DNA of 64,000 nucleotides, taken from the NCBI GenBank assembly GCA_937929915.1, contig CALFUN010000005.1, forward strand, positions 20,665 through 84,664. Reading direction: 5' to 3'. The position numbers and the translations under genes were made by a program. Origin of the DNA: an uncultured Caulobacterales bacterium. GTDB lineage: Bacteria > Pseudomonadota > Alphaproteobacteria > Caulobacterales > Maricaulaceae. This document shows, piece after piece, positions 36,083 through 44,653 of the stretch (the first letter of the stretch is position 1; each line of letters begins with the position of its first letter). The notes beneath the pieces were generated by a model. The model saw nothing but the letters and a program-made list of their open reading frames with translations. It ran no database searches and had not been told where the DNA came from.

Positions 36083-36874
36083 ATGTTTCATAAAAAATTA
36101 AATCTCAGTTTTACGCTCACCCTAGGGGTCGCCTTAATCGCCCCAGCTATCTGGGCTATGCCTGCGAATAAAACTGCGAATATAGATACGCCTCAAGCAC
36201 CTCATAATACATCTGAATTCAATGCCCGAGGTGTTCTTGTTGCAGGCCAAAGCGCGAATATCGCAGCTGGCATGTCAGGCCGCCTTCTCAAAGCGCCGCA
36301 TAAGATAGGACAATATGTCAAATCAGGCACCTTGCTGGCACAATTTGATTGCGCCAGACAAGAAGCCGAGCTTGACGCACGTAAAAGCGCCCATGCCACA
36401 CAATCTTTGCGCTATGATAATCAAAATGAATTGCTCGCCCTCGGCGCGGCAGGGGAATTAGATGTCTCTATTGCTCGTTCTGAACGTGATGAGCTACAGG
36501 CTGAAATTCGTACAATTCAAGTCGCCATGCGCGATTGTAAAATCACAGCTCCATTTTCGGGCTATATTACCGCGCGTCATGTCAATGCTTATGAAACGCC
36601 GCAAACCGGGCAACCCATTTATAGCTTCATACGCGCAGGCAGTGCGGAACTCTCTGTCATTACACCCTCAAATTGGGTAAAATGGTTGAAAGCTGGACAA
36701 GAATTCTCTTTCACCGTTGATGAAACGGGCGAGACATTTCGCGCAAAACTCTTACGGTTATCAGCCGAAGTCGATCCCGTCAGCCAAACTATAGAAATCA
36801 CAGCAAAGCCTATAGGTAAATCCACAGCTCGTCCTGGTATGAGCGGCGTAGCACACTTTACGGTGCCCGAATGA
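36083..36874 (+). CDS. Periplasmic adaptor (HlyD/MFP) subunit
   Basis: About 263 residues from ATG 36083, preceded by AGAGGCGG; the track's start at 36065 is a TTG without a ribosome site. An N-terminal hydrophobic segment ending AIWAMPA is a signal peptide or anchor. A lipoyl-like half (NIAAGMSGRLLKAPHKIGQYVKSGTLLAQFD) follows, then a short helical hairpin with LDVSIARSERDEL, the second lipoyl half (ITAPFSGYITARHVN), and a beta-barrel. This is the compact layout of RND-type membrane-fusion proteins. Its stop overlaps the next ATG (ATGA). First gene of the three-gene operon. Confidence 0.85.
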   Translation: MFHKKLNLSFTLTLGVALIAPAIWAMPANKTANIDTPQAPHNTSEFNARGVLVAGQSANIAAGMSGRLLKAPHKIGQYVKSGTLLAQFDCARQEAELDARKSAHATQSLRYDNQNELLALGAAGELDVSIARSERDELQAEIRTIQVAMRDCKITAPFSGYITARHVNAYETPQTGQPIYSFIRAGSAELSVITPSNWVKWLKAGQEFSFTVDETGETFRAKLLRLSAEVDPVSQTIEITAKPIGKSTARPGMSGVAHFTVPE

Positions 36875-38247
36875 AAGCGCTCATGTTAAATAAAACCCTT
36901 ACAAGCGCTCAAGCACAGATCAAATCAAAACCCGACGGTAATACGCAAAGCTTAAACCTACAAACCCTGCTAAGGCTTGAAGGCGAAGCGATGAGCGCCT
37001 CTGATTTCTTGGCGCTCAAACATATTGCGGTCAACCGCTGCCGCGCTCTAGTAAATTGCGGACATATTATTTGGGTACGCCGCAATGGCACGCAAATTAA
37101 GCTCGCAGCCATTACAGCCCAAGAACAAGTCGATCCTAACACACCATTTGCGCAATGGATGCAGGCCAATCTGCAATCTCGGGCCAAATCAGGAGATCTA
37201 GATATAGCCGCGCAGTGGAAATTCAAAAGCCAACGCAGCACGGATGCTTTTGCCTATCCATTCATTCACGCCTATTATGCTCCCTTCGCGCCGAACCCGA
37301 AATCGGGCGGTTTATTATTTACATCTGACACATGTTTTGCAGAAAATACCTTGCCTTTACTAGATCGCCTTGGGCAAGTTTTTGGTATAAGTGACGCGGC
37401 CATGCGCAGTAAGAAACGCGGACGCATGAGCCGTAAAAAACGGCTTTATCTGCTCGGCACCTGTTTGGCTCTGGGCCTTATCGCGCTCATCCCAATCCCT
37501 GTCACCAGCCTAGCGCCCGCAGAAATTGTTGCAGCAGAGCCATTTATTATCAGCGCGCCAATGGAAGGTGTGGTCAAAACTATTCTTGTCCCGCCCAATA
37601 GCCCTATCAAAAAAGGCGATATATTGGTGCAATTTGAAGATACAGCCCTGCGCAATGAATTTATACTCACACAGCAAGAGCTTAACCTCGCTGAGGCTAG
37701 GCGGCGCCAAGCCAGTTTACGAGCTTTTATTGATAATGATGCCAAGCGCGAACTCGCCATTGCCGAGGCCGAACTTAAATTAGCTGCGGCCAGAACAAAT
37801 TATGCGCGCGAACGGCTGGCCCAAACCTCCCTTACCGCGCCGCAAGACGGCCTCGCGCTTTACACAGATATATCTGAATGGACGGGACGTCCTGTCTCCA
37901 CAGGTGAAGCGATTATTAAAATCGCTGATCCCGCACGCGTATTGCTTCGCATTGATGCCCCCCTCGCTCATGGCGAGGCTTTGCAGAGCGGTGCGCGTGT
38001 GCGTATGTTTTTAGATGCAAACCCCATTAATCCTATTGAAGCGCGGCTTGAACGTGCCAGCTATCAGGCAAGCCGCGTAGCTGAAGGCGGCATGGCCTAT
38101 GAGGCTTATGCAGGTTTTACAGATAACCGGCAGACTTTACGAATTGGCGGGCGCGGTGTTGCCAAAATCTACGGCGAAAAAGCGCCGATCGCCTACTGGC
38201 TTATCCGGCGGCCTTTAACCCTCGCGCGGCAAATTTTCGGCGTGTAA
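36871..38247 (+). CDS. HlyD-like adaptor with cytosolic GAF-like head
   Basis: 458 residues. Residues 1-185 precede the only membrane helix (191-212, RLYLLGTCLALGLIALIPIP) and should be cytosolic. This head looks like a GAF-type domain (FAYPFIHAYYAPF, GGLLFTSDTCFAENTLPLLDRL), but I cannot identify a ligand. After the helix come a lipoyl half (FIISAPMEGVVKTILVPPNSPIKKGDILVQFEDT), an alpha hairpin, the second lipoyl half (TSLTAPQDGLALYTD) and a barrel domain. It overlaps the upstream adaptor by four bases and lies two bases before the M50-HlyD gene. A sensor-like head on an adaptor is unusual. Confidence 0.8.
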   Translation: MKALMLNKTLTSAQAQIKSKPDGNTQSLNLQTLLRLEGEAMSASDFLALKHIAVNRCRALVNCGHIIWVRRNGTQIKLAAITAQEQVDPNTPFAQWMQANLQSRAKSGDLDIAAQWKFKSQRSTDAFAYPFIHAYYAPFAPNPKSGGLLFTSDTCFAENTLPLLDRLGQVFGISDAAMRSKKRGRMSRKKRLYLLGTCLALGLIALIPIPVTSLAPAEIVAAEPFIISAPMEGVVKTILVPPNSPIKKGDILVQFEDTALRNEFILTQQELNLAEARRRQASLRAFIDNDAKRELAIAEAELKLAAARTNYARERLAQTSLTAPQDGLALYTDISEWTGRPVSTGEAIIKIADPARVLLRIDAPLAHGEALQSGARVRMFLDANPINPIEARLERASYQASRVAEGGMAYEAYAGFTDNRQTLRIGGRGVAKIYGEKAPIAYWLIRRPLTLARQIFGV

Positions 38248-38249
38248 TC

Positions 38250-40382
38250 ATGTCTCATATTCATGGCGTTTCGCCGCAGACACAGCCGCAAATTCCGCCT
38301 TTAAGACCGCTACGCCAAGAATTATCAATTCTGCGCGGCGGCAACATAGATCAATGGCTGCTTTATGACCCTGTTCGCGGTAAATATCATAAAATAGGCA
38401 AAGCTGCGATGACCATGCTCTCACATTGGCAATCTGTTACCCCTGCAAAATTTTTAGAGATATTATCCGAAACAGCTCCACAGCTCGGCGCAGATGAAGC
38501 GAGCTTACAAAGGTTGACCGAATTTTTACTCAAAGAAAAACTGCTCATTCATCCGCCCCAAGCGGATGCCGAAAGCCTTGCGCGGCAAGAAGCAGCCATG
38601 CGCAAACCTTTTCACGAACAATTAATTCATAAATATCTATTTTTCCGCATCCCTTTATTTCGGCCGCAAAAATTCCTCAACCGCTACGGCCCATTCATTT
38701 CGCAATTTTTTCGCCCTCTTACGGCATGGAGCCTCATCATAATTGGGCTTATCGGTTTGTTTTTTGCCGCGCGGCAATGGGAACAATTTATCAGCACGTT
38801 TCTATATTTCTTCACCCTGCAAGGTTTTCTATTTTACGCACTTAGCCTGACCCTTATCAAAGCCTTACATGAGCTTGGCCATGCCTTTGCTGCGCGGCAT
38901 TTTGGAGCGCGCGTTCCCATCATTGGCGTGGCATTTCTGGTCATGTTCCCTGTCCTTTACACAGACACAACGGATGTTTGGCGGATTTCTGAACGCCGCG
39001 CGAGGCTTTGGATTAACGGCGCGGGTATGATAACCGAGTTATCCATCGCAGCCATTTCAGTCTTTCTTTGGAGTTTTTTGCCCGACGGGCCATTTCGCAG
39101 CGCCGCGTTTTTTGCCGCAACAACTAGTTGGGCCTTAAGCCTATTTGTTAATTTAAACCCCTGCATGCGCTTTGATGGATATTATCTCATAAGCGATTTT
39201 TTTCGTATTGAAAACTTACAAGCCCGCGGCTTTGCAGCAGGGCGCTGGGTGATGCGCAAGACTTTATTCGGGCTTGATGAAGGCGCACCAGAGATCTTAT
39301 CAAAACGGCAAATCAAAGGCTTATGTCTCTATGCATGGACAACGTGGATTTACAGGTTTTTCCTGTTTATCGGTATTGCCATACTTGTACATCACATCTT
39401 TCCCAAAGCGATTGGGATTGTTTTATTTATCATTGAAATTGGTATTTTTATCGCTCTGCCTCTCTGGCGGGAAATACGGCATTGGTGGAGCCATCGCATG
39501 ACTATCTTGAAACATAATCGCGGCAGATTGAGCCTGACCAGCGCGGCCATTTTCCTCGCTATTTTCTGTTTACCTTGGCAAAATCGCATATCCGCCCCTG
39601 CCCTTATACAACCCGCAGAGCAGACGGATATTTACCCGATTCACGCCGCGCAAATCACAGCCATTTACACCAAAAATGGTGACACCGTTAAAGCAGGCGA
39701 TATATTACTGAACATGCGCGCGCCAGCCCTTGAGCATAGGCGCGATGTTGCCATGCAAGACTTGGCTGCGGCACAAGCTCGGTGGAACCTTCAAGCCGCG
39801 AGCGAGCAGGACAGACAGCTGCGCGATATTCTCAAAGACACATTGACAGAAAAACAAGCTGCTTTAACCGCTATAAATGCAGAGCTAGCGCAATTAAAAC
39901 TGCGCGCGCCTCATGACGGACAGGTCAATGATATGCCTCATAGCCTGCATATTGGCCGTTATATCCATCAACGAGATCGCTTATTGCAAATTTCCAACCC
40001 TGCCAAAATTGAGCTGATTGGATTACCTCAAGAGATGATGGCCGCACGTATCGCACAGGGCGCAAAATTTACGTTCATCGGCGACCAAGCGAGGCGCAAA
40101 AAACGGATAGGTCATATTCAAGCGATAACGCCAACCGCAGAGCAAGTCATTACCGACCCTGTTTTAACCGCAATGGGCGGCGGCACCATCGCTGTCGTCG
40201 AAAACGAAAACAGGGAGCTTATCGCCGACATTCCTGTCTTTCGCGTACAAGGCTATGTTGAAGACATGCAAGATTTACGCATGGAACGCGGCGTGGTGAA
40301 AATCGCGGCGGCGCCAACTAGCCCCGCTCAGGCCGTTTGGAAAAATGTCGCGAAAGTTTTATTGCGCGAAACAGATTTTTAA
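38250..40382 (+). CDS. M50 (site-2-protease-like) metalloprotease fused to HlyD adaptor
   Basis: 710 residues. The N-terminal about 100 residues resemble a PqqD-like peptide-binding domain (WLLYDPVRGKYHKIGKAAM). The membrane core holds the M50 zinc motif HELGH at 207-211 and the third-ligand motif NLNPCMRFDGYY at 301-312, within several hydrophobic helices. After a last helix near 427-445 the chain becomes a HlyD-type adaptor (TDIYPIHAAQITAIYTKNGDTVKAGDILLNM, hairpin, LRAPHDGQVNDM). Both active-site motifs are complete, so proteolysis is plausible. No ABC or RND pump is encoded nearby, so this protein is the only candidate inner-membrane component of the export locus. Confidence 0.88.
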   Translation: MSHIHGVSPQTQPQIPPLRPLRQELSILRGGNIDQWLLYDPVRGKYHKIGKAAMTMLSHWQSVTPAKFLEILSETAPQLGADEASLQRLTEFLLKEKLLIHPPQADAESLARQEAAMRKPFHEQLIHKYLFFRIPLFRPQKFLNRYGPFISQFFRPLTAWSLIIIGLIGLFFAARQWEQFISTFLYFFTLQGFLFYALSLTLIKALHELGHAFAARHFGARVPIIGVAFLVMFPVLYTDTTDVWRISERRARLWINGAGMITELSIAAISVFLWSFLPDGPFRSAAFFAATTSWALSLFVNLNPCMRFDGYYLISDFFRIENLQARGFAAGRWVMRKTLFGLDEGAPEILSKRQIKGLCLYAWTTWIYRFFLFIGIAILVHHIFPKAIGIVLFIIEIGIFIALPLWREIRHWWSHRMTILKHNRGRLSLTSAAIFLAIFCLPWQNRISAPALIQPAEQTDIYPIHAAQITAIYTKNGDTVKAGDILLNMRAPALEHRRDVAMQDLAAAQARWNLQAASEQDRQLRDILKDTLTEKQAALTAINAELAQLKLRAPHDGQVNDMPHSLHIGRYIHQRDRLLQISNPAKIELIGLPQEMMAARIAQGAKFTFIGDQARRKKRIGHIQAITPTAEQVITDPVLTAMGGGTIAVVENENRELIADIPVFRVQGYVEDMQDLRMERGVVKIAAAPTSPAQAVWKNVAKVLLRETDF

Positions 40383-40400
40383 AGATAGCCGTCTTCTATC

Positions 40401-40949
40401 TCACCCCAGCGACCCCAATAATGGATAGCTCGCCTCAAGACGGTATAAATTCGCTCCGCGCGCCTTTCTATGGCTAGATAACAAGCAGAGTTCATCGACT
40501 AAAAATGGCGGCGGTGCAAAATTTGCCATGCGTTTTTCAAAGGCTATGATACGTTCAAGCACAGGATAAGGCTTCATATAGGCCAATGTCACATGCGGAA
40601 TATATTTACGCTTTTCCATCTCTATTCCGCAGCGCCGAGCGGCCTGTTTGCAGTGCGCGTGCAAGCGCTCTAACGAAGGATTGGGCGCAACCCCTGCCCA
40701 AATCGCATGCGGCTCTAATTTACCAAAATGCCCAGCTCCAGAGAGCTGCACCTCAAAGCTCGGCATAGACAGACGCGCCAATTCAACATCTAGCTGTTCG
40801 GCCAAATCATCATCAACTTGGCCAAAATACCCCGTAGTAATATGCAGCTTTTCAGGGTCAGACCAACGCGCAGCCGAGACGCCTTTCTGCTCGCGCAATA
40901 ATGCACGAATGGTTTTTTGGTTTGGCTTAACAGCCGCAAATAATATCAT
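40401..40949 (-). CDS. thpR: RNA 2',3'-cyclic phosphodiesterase
   Basis: About 182 residues starting MILFAAVKP; the track's longer start is a GTG. This belongs to the 2H phosphoesterase family (ThpR, formerly 2'-5' RNA ligase), which opens 2',3'-cyclic phosphates on RNA. Both catalytic HxT motifs are present, KLHITTGYF in the first half and PHVTLAYMK in the second. It lies 18 bases from the end of the M50-HlyD gene and converges with it. It is not obviously related to the exporter. Confidence 0.9.
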   Translation of the reverse strand: MILFAAVKPNQKTIRALLREQKGVSAARWSDPEKLHITTGYFGQVDDDLAEQLDVELARLSMPSFEVQLSGAGHFGKLEPHAIWAGVAPNPSLERLHAHCKQAARRCGIEMEKRKYIPHVTLAYMKPYPVLERIIAFEKRMANFAPPPFLVDELCLLSSHRKARGANLYRLEASYPLLGSLG

Positions 40950-41003
40950 AAGTTTGGTGTGCCATATATGCACAAAAGTTATATTGAAAAGGCCTTTATA
41001 GGC

Positions 41004-42056
41004 CTATGCCGCCGGGACAGGCGAGCGGAAAATTGTATGTAAGCGGTGCGCCTGCGCCTCCATTTCATCTGTCCATGTAATATCATGTGCGTCAATATTC
41101 TCTTTTAGCTGCGCCAATGTTGTGGCGCCAATGATATTGCTTGTCACAAAATCACGGGTTTCAACAAATTTTAACGCAAATTGTGTTGGAGTTAACCCCA
41201 GCGCGCGCGCGGCATCATTACATGCCGCAGCAGCGTCATCCGTATCTGCATAACGCCCCATAAAGCCTTTCAATGCAACCTTGCGAGAGCCTTCTGGCAT
41301 AGCGCCATTGTCATATTTTCCAGTAAGCATCCCCATCGCCAAAGGCGAGTAGGCCAAAAGCCCCATATCTTCGCGCATCGAAATTTCAGCTTGTTCATAA
41401 TCATAACGGCGCGACAAAAGGCTATAGACATGTTGATGCGCGGCAGGACGCGGCAGACCCATCTGATCGGCAATCTGCAATATTTTCATCGCGCCCCAAG
41501 CAGATTCGTTAGACAAGCCATAATGGCGAATATTGCCCTTTTCCACATGGCGAGCCAATGCGCCCAATGTCTCTTCAAGAGGCACCATATCGCTTGTGTC
41601 GTAATCATAATAGCTATGAAACAAAAAGCCATTTGCGGGCAAATTTCTGTCAGGCCAATGCAGTTGATACAAATCAATATAATCGGTCTGCAACCGACGC
41701 AGAGATTTTTCCACAGCTTCGTCAATTTGCGCCTTACTGTGGCGCGTGACTTTATCTTTATCACGGCACCATGCCATGCCAGAGCGCCCAGTAATTTTCG
41801 TCGCCAAAATATATTTATCGCGGTTTTTTCGCGCTGCAATCCAGCTACCAATATAGCTTTCCGTACGACCTTGTGTCTCAGCTTTGCCAGGCACAGGATA
41901 CATTTCTGCCGTATCTATGAAGTTAATATCGCGGTCTATAGCGTAATCTAACTGCTCATGAGCCTCAGATTCTGTGTTTTGCTGCCCCCATGTCATTGTT
42001 CCCAAACACACCGAACTGACCATAATATCTGTTCGGCCCAAGCGGCGCATATCCAT
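41004..42056 (-). CDS. Aldo/keto reductase, Tas-like
   Basis: 350-residue NADP(H)-dependent oxidoreductase with a TIM-barrel fold. It has the Tas-type N-terminus (RRLGRTDIMVSSVCLGTMTWG), the catalytic DTAEMYPVP (Asp and Tyr), the Lys in ILATKITG and the His in YQLHWPDR. The cofactor-binding C-terminal segment (NIIGATTLAQLKENI) is present. The physiological substrate is unknown. It stands alone on the minus strand and is divergent from the Bax-inhibitor gene. Confidence 0.92.
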   Translation of the reverse strand: MDMRRLGRTDIMVSSVCLGTMTWGQQNTESEAHEQLDYAIDRDINFIDTAEMYPVPGKAETQGRTESYIGSWIAARKNRDKYILATKITGRSGMAWCRDKDKVTRHSKAQIDEAVEKSLRRLQTDYIDLYQLHWPDRNLPANGFLFHSYYDYDTSDMVPLEETLGALARHVEKGNIRHYGLSNESAWGAMKILQIADQMGLPRPAAHQHVYSLLSRRYDYEQAEISMREDMGLLAYSPLAMGMLTGKYDNGAMPEGSRKVALKGFMGRYADTDDAAAACNDAARALGLTPTQFALKFVETRDFVTSNIIGATTLAQLKENIDAHDITWTDEMEAQAHRLHTIFRSPVPAA

Positions 42057-42202
42057 AAAATCTCTCCATTACCCAAATTATAGGCATAAATGACCAAATT
42101 GTAGCGTTTTCGAAGCTTGACGCGACTTGGTATTATTGCGTTAATGTCCTATATAGGAATTACTATTAGCTTCAATGCTAAAGCCGACTCAGGGAGTTAA
42201 TT

Positions 42203-42946
42203 ATGAATGATTTTAAAAATGGGTTTGGACAAACTGCTGTCAATCAACCCGCACAAACAGATTTAGGCCTACGCGACTTTATGCTGGGCACATATCGCTA
42301 TATGGCGATGGCGATGGCCGTCACCGCAGGCGTGGCGTTTTTCGTCGGGCAAGCCATAGAGGCAAATCGCGCTTTACTGGGATTAATTTACAATCCCATT
42401 GTCGCGATCATTTCTATCGGGGTCATTATGTTTGGGTTTGGCGCTGTTGGACGTAAATTACCGTCTATGAGCCTAGGCGGAGTTCTGGCTTTCCTCTTTG
42501 GGTTTGCGGCCTTTATGGGGGTTCTCATGTCGGCCTATGCCTCGATTTATAATCCAATGATTGTCGCTAAGGTATTCTTTATGACTGTGGCCATGTTCGG
42601 CGCTTTAAGCCTATTTGGTTATACAACAGGGTTTAACCTGAACTCTATTATCAAATATGCCGCCGCGGCGTTTATGGGATATATTCTTATCGGCGTTATT
42701 GGTATGTTTTATGCGCCATTGAGCGTAACAGCTGGCGGGACTTTTGGGATAATCATTAATGTTATCGCTTTAGCCGCAATCGCAACCATTACAGCTTGGG
42801 AAACACAAACGCTCAAGCGTACATATTATGCTGTTGCTGGCAATCCAGCCATGGCCAGTAAAATGTCAGCTTACGGAGCAGCCTTATTACTTCTGGCTTT
42901 CATCAATATGTTCCAAATCTTGATGAACCTATTTGGCCGCGAATAA
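42203..42946 (+). CDS. Bax inhibitor-1/YccA family membrane protein
   Basis: 247 residues with seven predicted hydrophobic helices, in the BI-1/YccA/YbhL family (pH-sensitive calcium-leak or FtsH-modulating proteins in other species). The N-terminal LRDFMLGTYRYMAMAMAVTAG and the final helix before NMFQILMNLFG match the family. GGAG lies six bases before the ATG. The bidirectional terminator at 42965 follows. Function in this organism is inferred only from the family. Confidence 0.9.
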   Translation: MNDFKNGFGQTAVNQPAQTDLGLRDFMLGTYRYMAMAMAVTAGVAFFVGQAIEANRALLGLIYNPIVAIISIGVIMFGFGAVGRKLPSMSLGGVLAFLFGFAAFMGVLMSAYASIYNPMIVAKVFFMTVAMFGALSLFGYTTGFNLNSIIKYAAAAFMGYILIGVIGMFYAPLSVTAGGTFGIIINVIALAAIATITAWETQTLKRTYYAVAGNPAMASKMSAYGAALLLLAFINMFQILMNLFGRE

Positions 42947-42964
42947 GCGCTGATTATAAAAATT

Positions 42965-43000
42965 AAAAACCGCCATGAGCTCACTCATAGGCGGTTTTTT
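42965..43000. terminator. Bidirectional terminator after the BI-1 gene
   Basis: AAAAACCGCCATGAG-CTCA-CTCATAGGCGGTTTTTT: a 15-pair stem with one bulged base and a T run. It also faces the convergent DUF2794 gene. Confidence 0.93.
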
Positions 43001-43024
43001 TTGACCTGCATTTTCGCGTTTCGT

Positions 43025-43372
43025 TTAAGTGACGCGGAAACGTTGTTTATCAAAGATCTTCAACACTGTCTGTAAATCATGGCCGCGCTTTAAGACTAAT
43101 CCGCCCGGCGCGATAACCGCAAATTGCCCTTGTTTATTGCGCAAAGCTGGTACTTTTTCGATGCGGTAAAGCGCATGTTCAGAGGCTTTGCGGTAGATAG
43201 AAAAAATTGCACGATCTGGCAGAAAATCCATCGCATAATCTTTCCAGTCCCCCTTACTCACCATCTGGCCATATACGTTTAAAATTGCCGAAAGCTCTGT
43301 GCGCATAAAAGCAATTTGACTGGGTGTTTGCGGCGAAGCGCTGTGTGAGCGCAAAGGTATAATATTCGTCAT
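43025..43372 (-). CDS. DUF2794 family protein
   Basis: 115 residues of an alphaproteobacteria-restricted family with no known activity. The diagnostic segment is AFMRTELSAILNVYGQMVSKGDWKDYAMDF, followed by a beta-rich end (YRIEKVPALRNKQGQFAVIAPGGLVLKRGH). It is cytoplasmic, with no signal or membrane helix. Its presence supports the alphaproteobacterial assignment. The upstream region (43373-43450) contains two adjacent palindromes. Confidence 0.9.
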   Translation of the reverse strand: MTNIIPLRSHSASPQTPSQIAFMRTELSAILNVYGQMVSKGDWKDYAMDFLPDRAIFSIYRKASEHALYRIEKVPALRNKQGQFAVIAPGGLVLKRGHDLQTVLKIFDKQRFRVT

Positions 43373-43411
43373 ATGTCCATGTAGAATACTTTATTATTTT
43401 GCGAAAGTGAA

Positions 43412-43437
43412 ACCATAATATGGTTAATGGCCATTAA
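43412..43437. promoter_or_regulatory. Two adjacent palindromes upstream of DUF2794
   Basis: ACCATAATATGGT (odd-centred) is followed with a one-base overlap by the perfect palindrome TTAATGGCCATTAA. They lie 40-65 bases before the DUF2794 start codon on the minus strand and are candidate binding sites for dimeric regulators. Confidence 0.35.
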
Positions 43438-43517
43438 TCTCTATGTATGGAGTTTAACGAAGCGCCTTAATCTTGCCTTATTTGGGTCATTTTACAGGCT
43501 TATTGTCAAAGTAATCA

Positions 43518-43705
43518 GTAAGTGTTGAAAGGTGAGAGTTTAGAAAATTCGGTTTTTAATAGCCCCCCAGCCCCGCATTATCTAGGCTCTCACTCACCAA
43601 CATCCCACATTGCTAATTAGAGTTAGCCAAAGTTTCAGACTCTTCCCAGAGACTGTAAGATACACTCATCTGCGTCCAGCCCCGCAGGTGGGTGTATTAT
43701 TTTAT
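43518..43705 (+). ncRNA. Candidate structured RNA in the 413-base gap
   Basis: The gap 43373-43785 has no gene, but several stems line up in order on the plus strand. TGTTG...GTGAGAG (43523-43538) pairs with CTCTCAC...CAACA (43587-43602) around an internal loop. GCTAA/TTAGC lies at 43612-43627. A small CTCT/AGAG hairpin follows. Finally a 15-pair hairpin joins 43660-43674 to 43683-43697, then TATTATTTTATA. The last stem pairs fully only with two U-G wobbles on the plus-strand transcript, which favours that strand. I could not match it to 6S, tmRNA, SRP RNA, RNase P or a riboswitch. Confidence 0.4.
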
Positions 43706-43732
43706 ACGCCCGCAAACAATCTGCGCATTAAA

Positions 43733-43757
43733 AAACCCAGCACTTAGGCTGGGCTTT
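43733..43757 (-). terminator. Terminator after the DUF1223 gene
   Basis: ACCCAGC-ACTTAG-GCTGGGC-type stem with A runs on the left side, so on the minus strand it is followed by a T run. It ends the gene at 43786. Confidence 0.85.
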
Positions 43758-43785
43758 CTAAAAACACTCTGATTTATCAGACATG

Positions 43786-44520
43786 TTAAGGGGCGTAAGT
43801 CGCCACAGAAATGATATTCCCTGTCTTAGGGGCATGAAACAAGGCGGCATAAGCCACGCCCGTCTCAGCTTTGACTTTGGTGTCAATCACATCACCTGTC
43901 CACGGCATTTTCTCAATATCTGTCACCACATTTGTCAACTGTAAATTACGGCCGCGATTCTCGCCGCGCTTAACATCGACAACATGTTCCCCTGGAATAT
44001 AGCTAACAAAGGCCACAACAGAGCCTTTAGGCGCATTGCTATCTATCATCAACTTACCATTCTTCATCCGAATATGGCTTGTTGGAGAACTTTCTGCAAG
44101 CTTGGCCGATAGCACATCTTTTTCAGAATAACGCGGGCTATGATCCGAACCATTTAAAATAATCTGCGGCGTATAGATATTTGGCGTTCCCAAAATAGCA
44201 CGGTAATCGCGCTGGCGCTTTGTAAACCTCGGATCACCAAATGTATCTTTCCAGCCAAGATAATCCCAATATGTTACGCCATATGTCAGGGCTAACACAC
44301 CGTCTTGATGGGATATTTTGCCAATAAATTTATTGGCAGGCGGGCAGGAAGAACAGCCTTGTGACGTAAATAACTCAACAACATGGGTCGGGGCTGCCGC
44401 GATTGTATCCGCCGGTACGGTTTCACTATTTGGCGCAGCCAAAGATGATACACTCAATGAGGATGCACTCAATATTGACAAAATGCCTACCGCAAAGAAT
44501 CTATGTAATTTATACGTCAT
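43786..44520 (-). CDS. DUF1223 thioredoxin-like periplasmic protein
   Basis: 244 residues with a signal peptide (about 1-28, ending SSLAA). The DUF1223 hallmark VVELFTSQGCSSCPPA carries a CSSC pair in a thioredoxin-like fold, so a thiol redox role in the periplasm is plausible. The family is common in Alphaproteobacteria and not biochemically defined. The terminator at 43733 follows. It lies 133 bases downstream of the AI-2E gene's own start-to-end direction and is not clearly in an operon with it. Confidence 0.88.
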   Translation of the reverse strand: MTYKLHRFFAVGILSILSASSLSVSSLAAPNSETVPADTIAAAPTHVVELFTSQGCSSCPPANKFIGKISHQDGVLALTYGVTYWDYLGWKDTFGDPRFTKRQRDYRAILGTPNIYTPQIILNGSDHSPRYSEKDVLSAKLAESSPTSHIRMKNGKLMIDSNAPKGSVVAFVSYIPGEHVVDVKRGENRGRNLQLTNVVTDIEKMPWTGDVIDTKVKAETGVAYAALFHAPKTGNIISVATYAP

Positions 44521-44653
44521 GCCCCTTGCTTACACGGTCAAATATAAACTCACCATAAACAGATACATCACATCGCTGTGAAATATTATATGCGTAACAA
44601 ACTGTGGTTTTTATGTCGCAAGCTAGCGGCGTGGGAAATCTACATTAGCCAGT

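Noticed and set aside
43500-43705. 6S RNA, tmRNA, SRP RNA or RNase P RNA
   Set aside because: No tag-peptide reading frame, no SRP GGAA/GNRA core and no RNase P consensus (GAGGAAAGTC) could be found, so only a generic structured-RNA candidate is reported.
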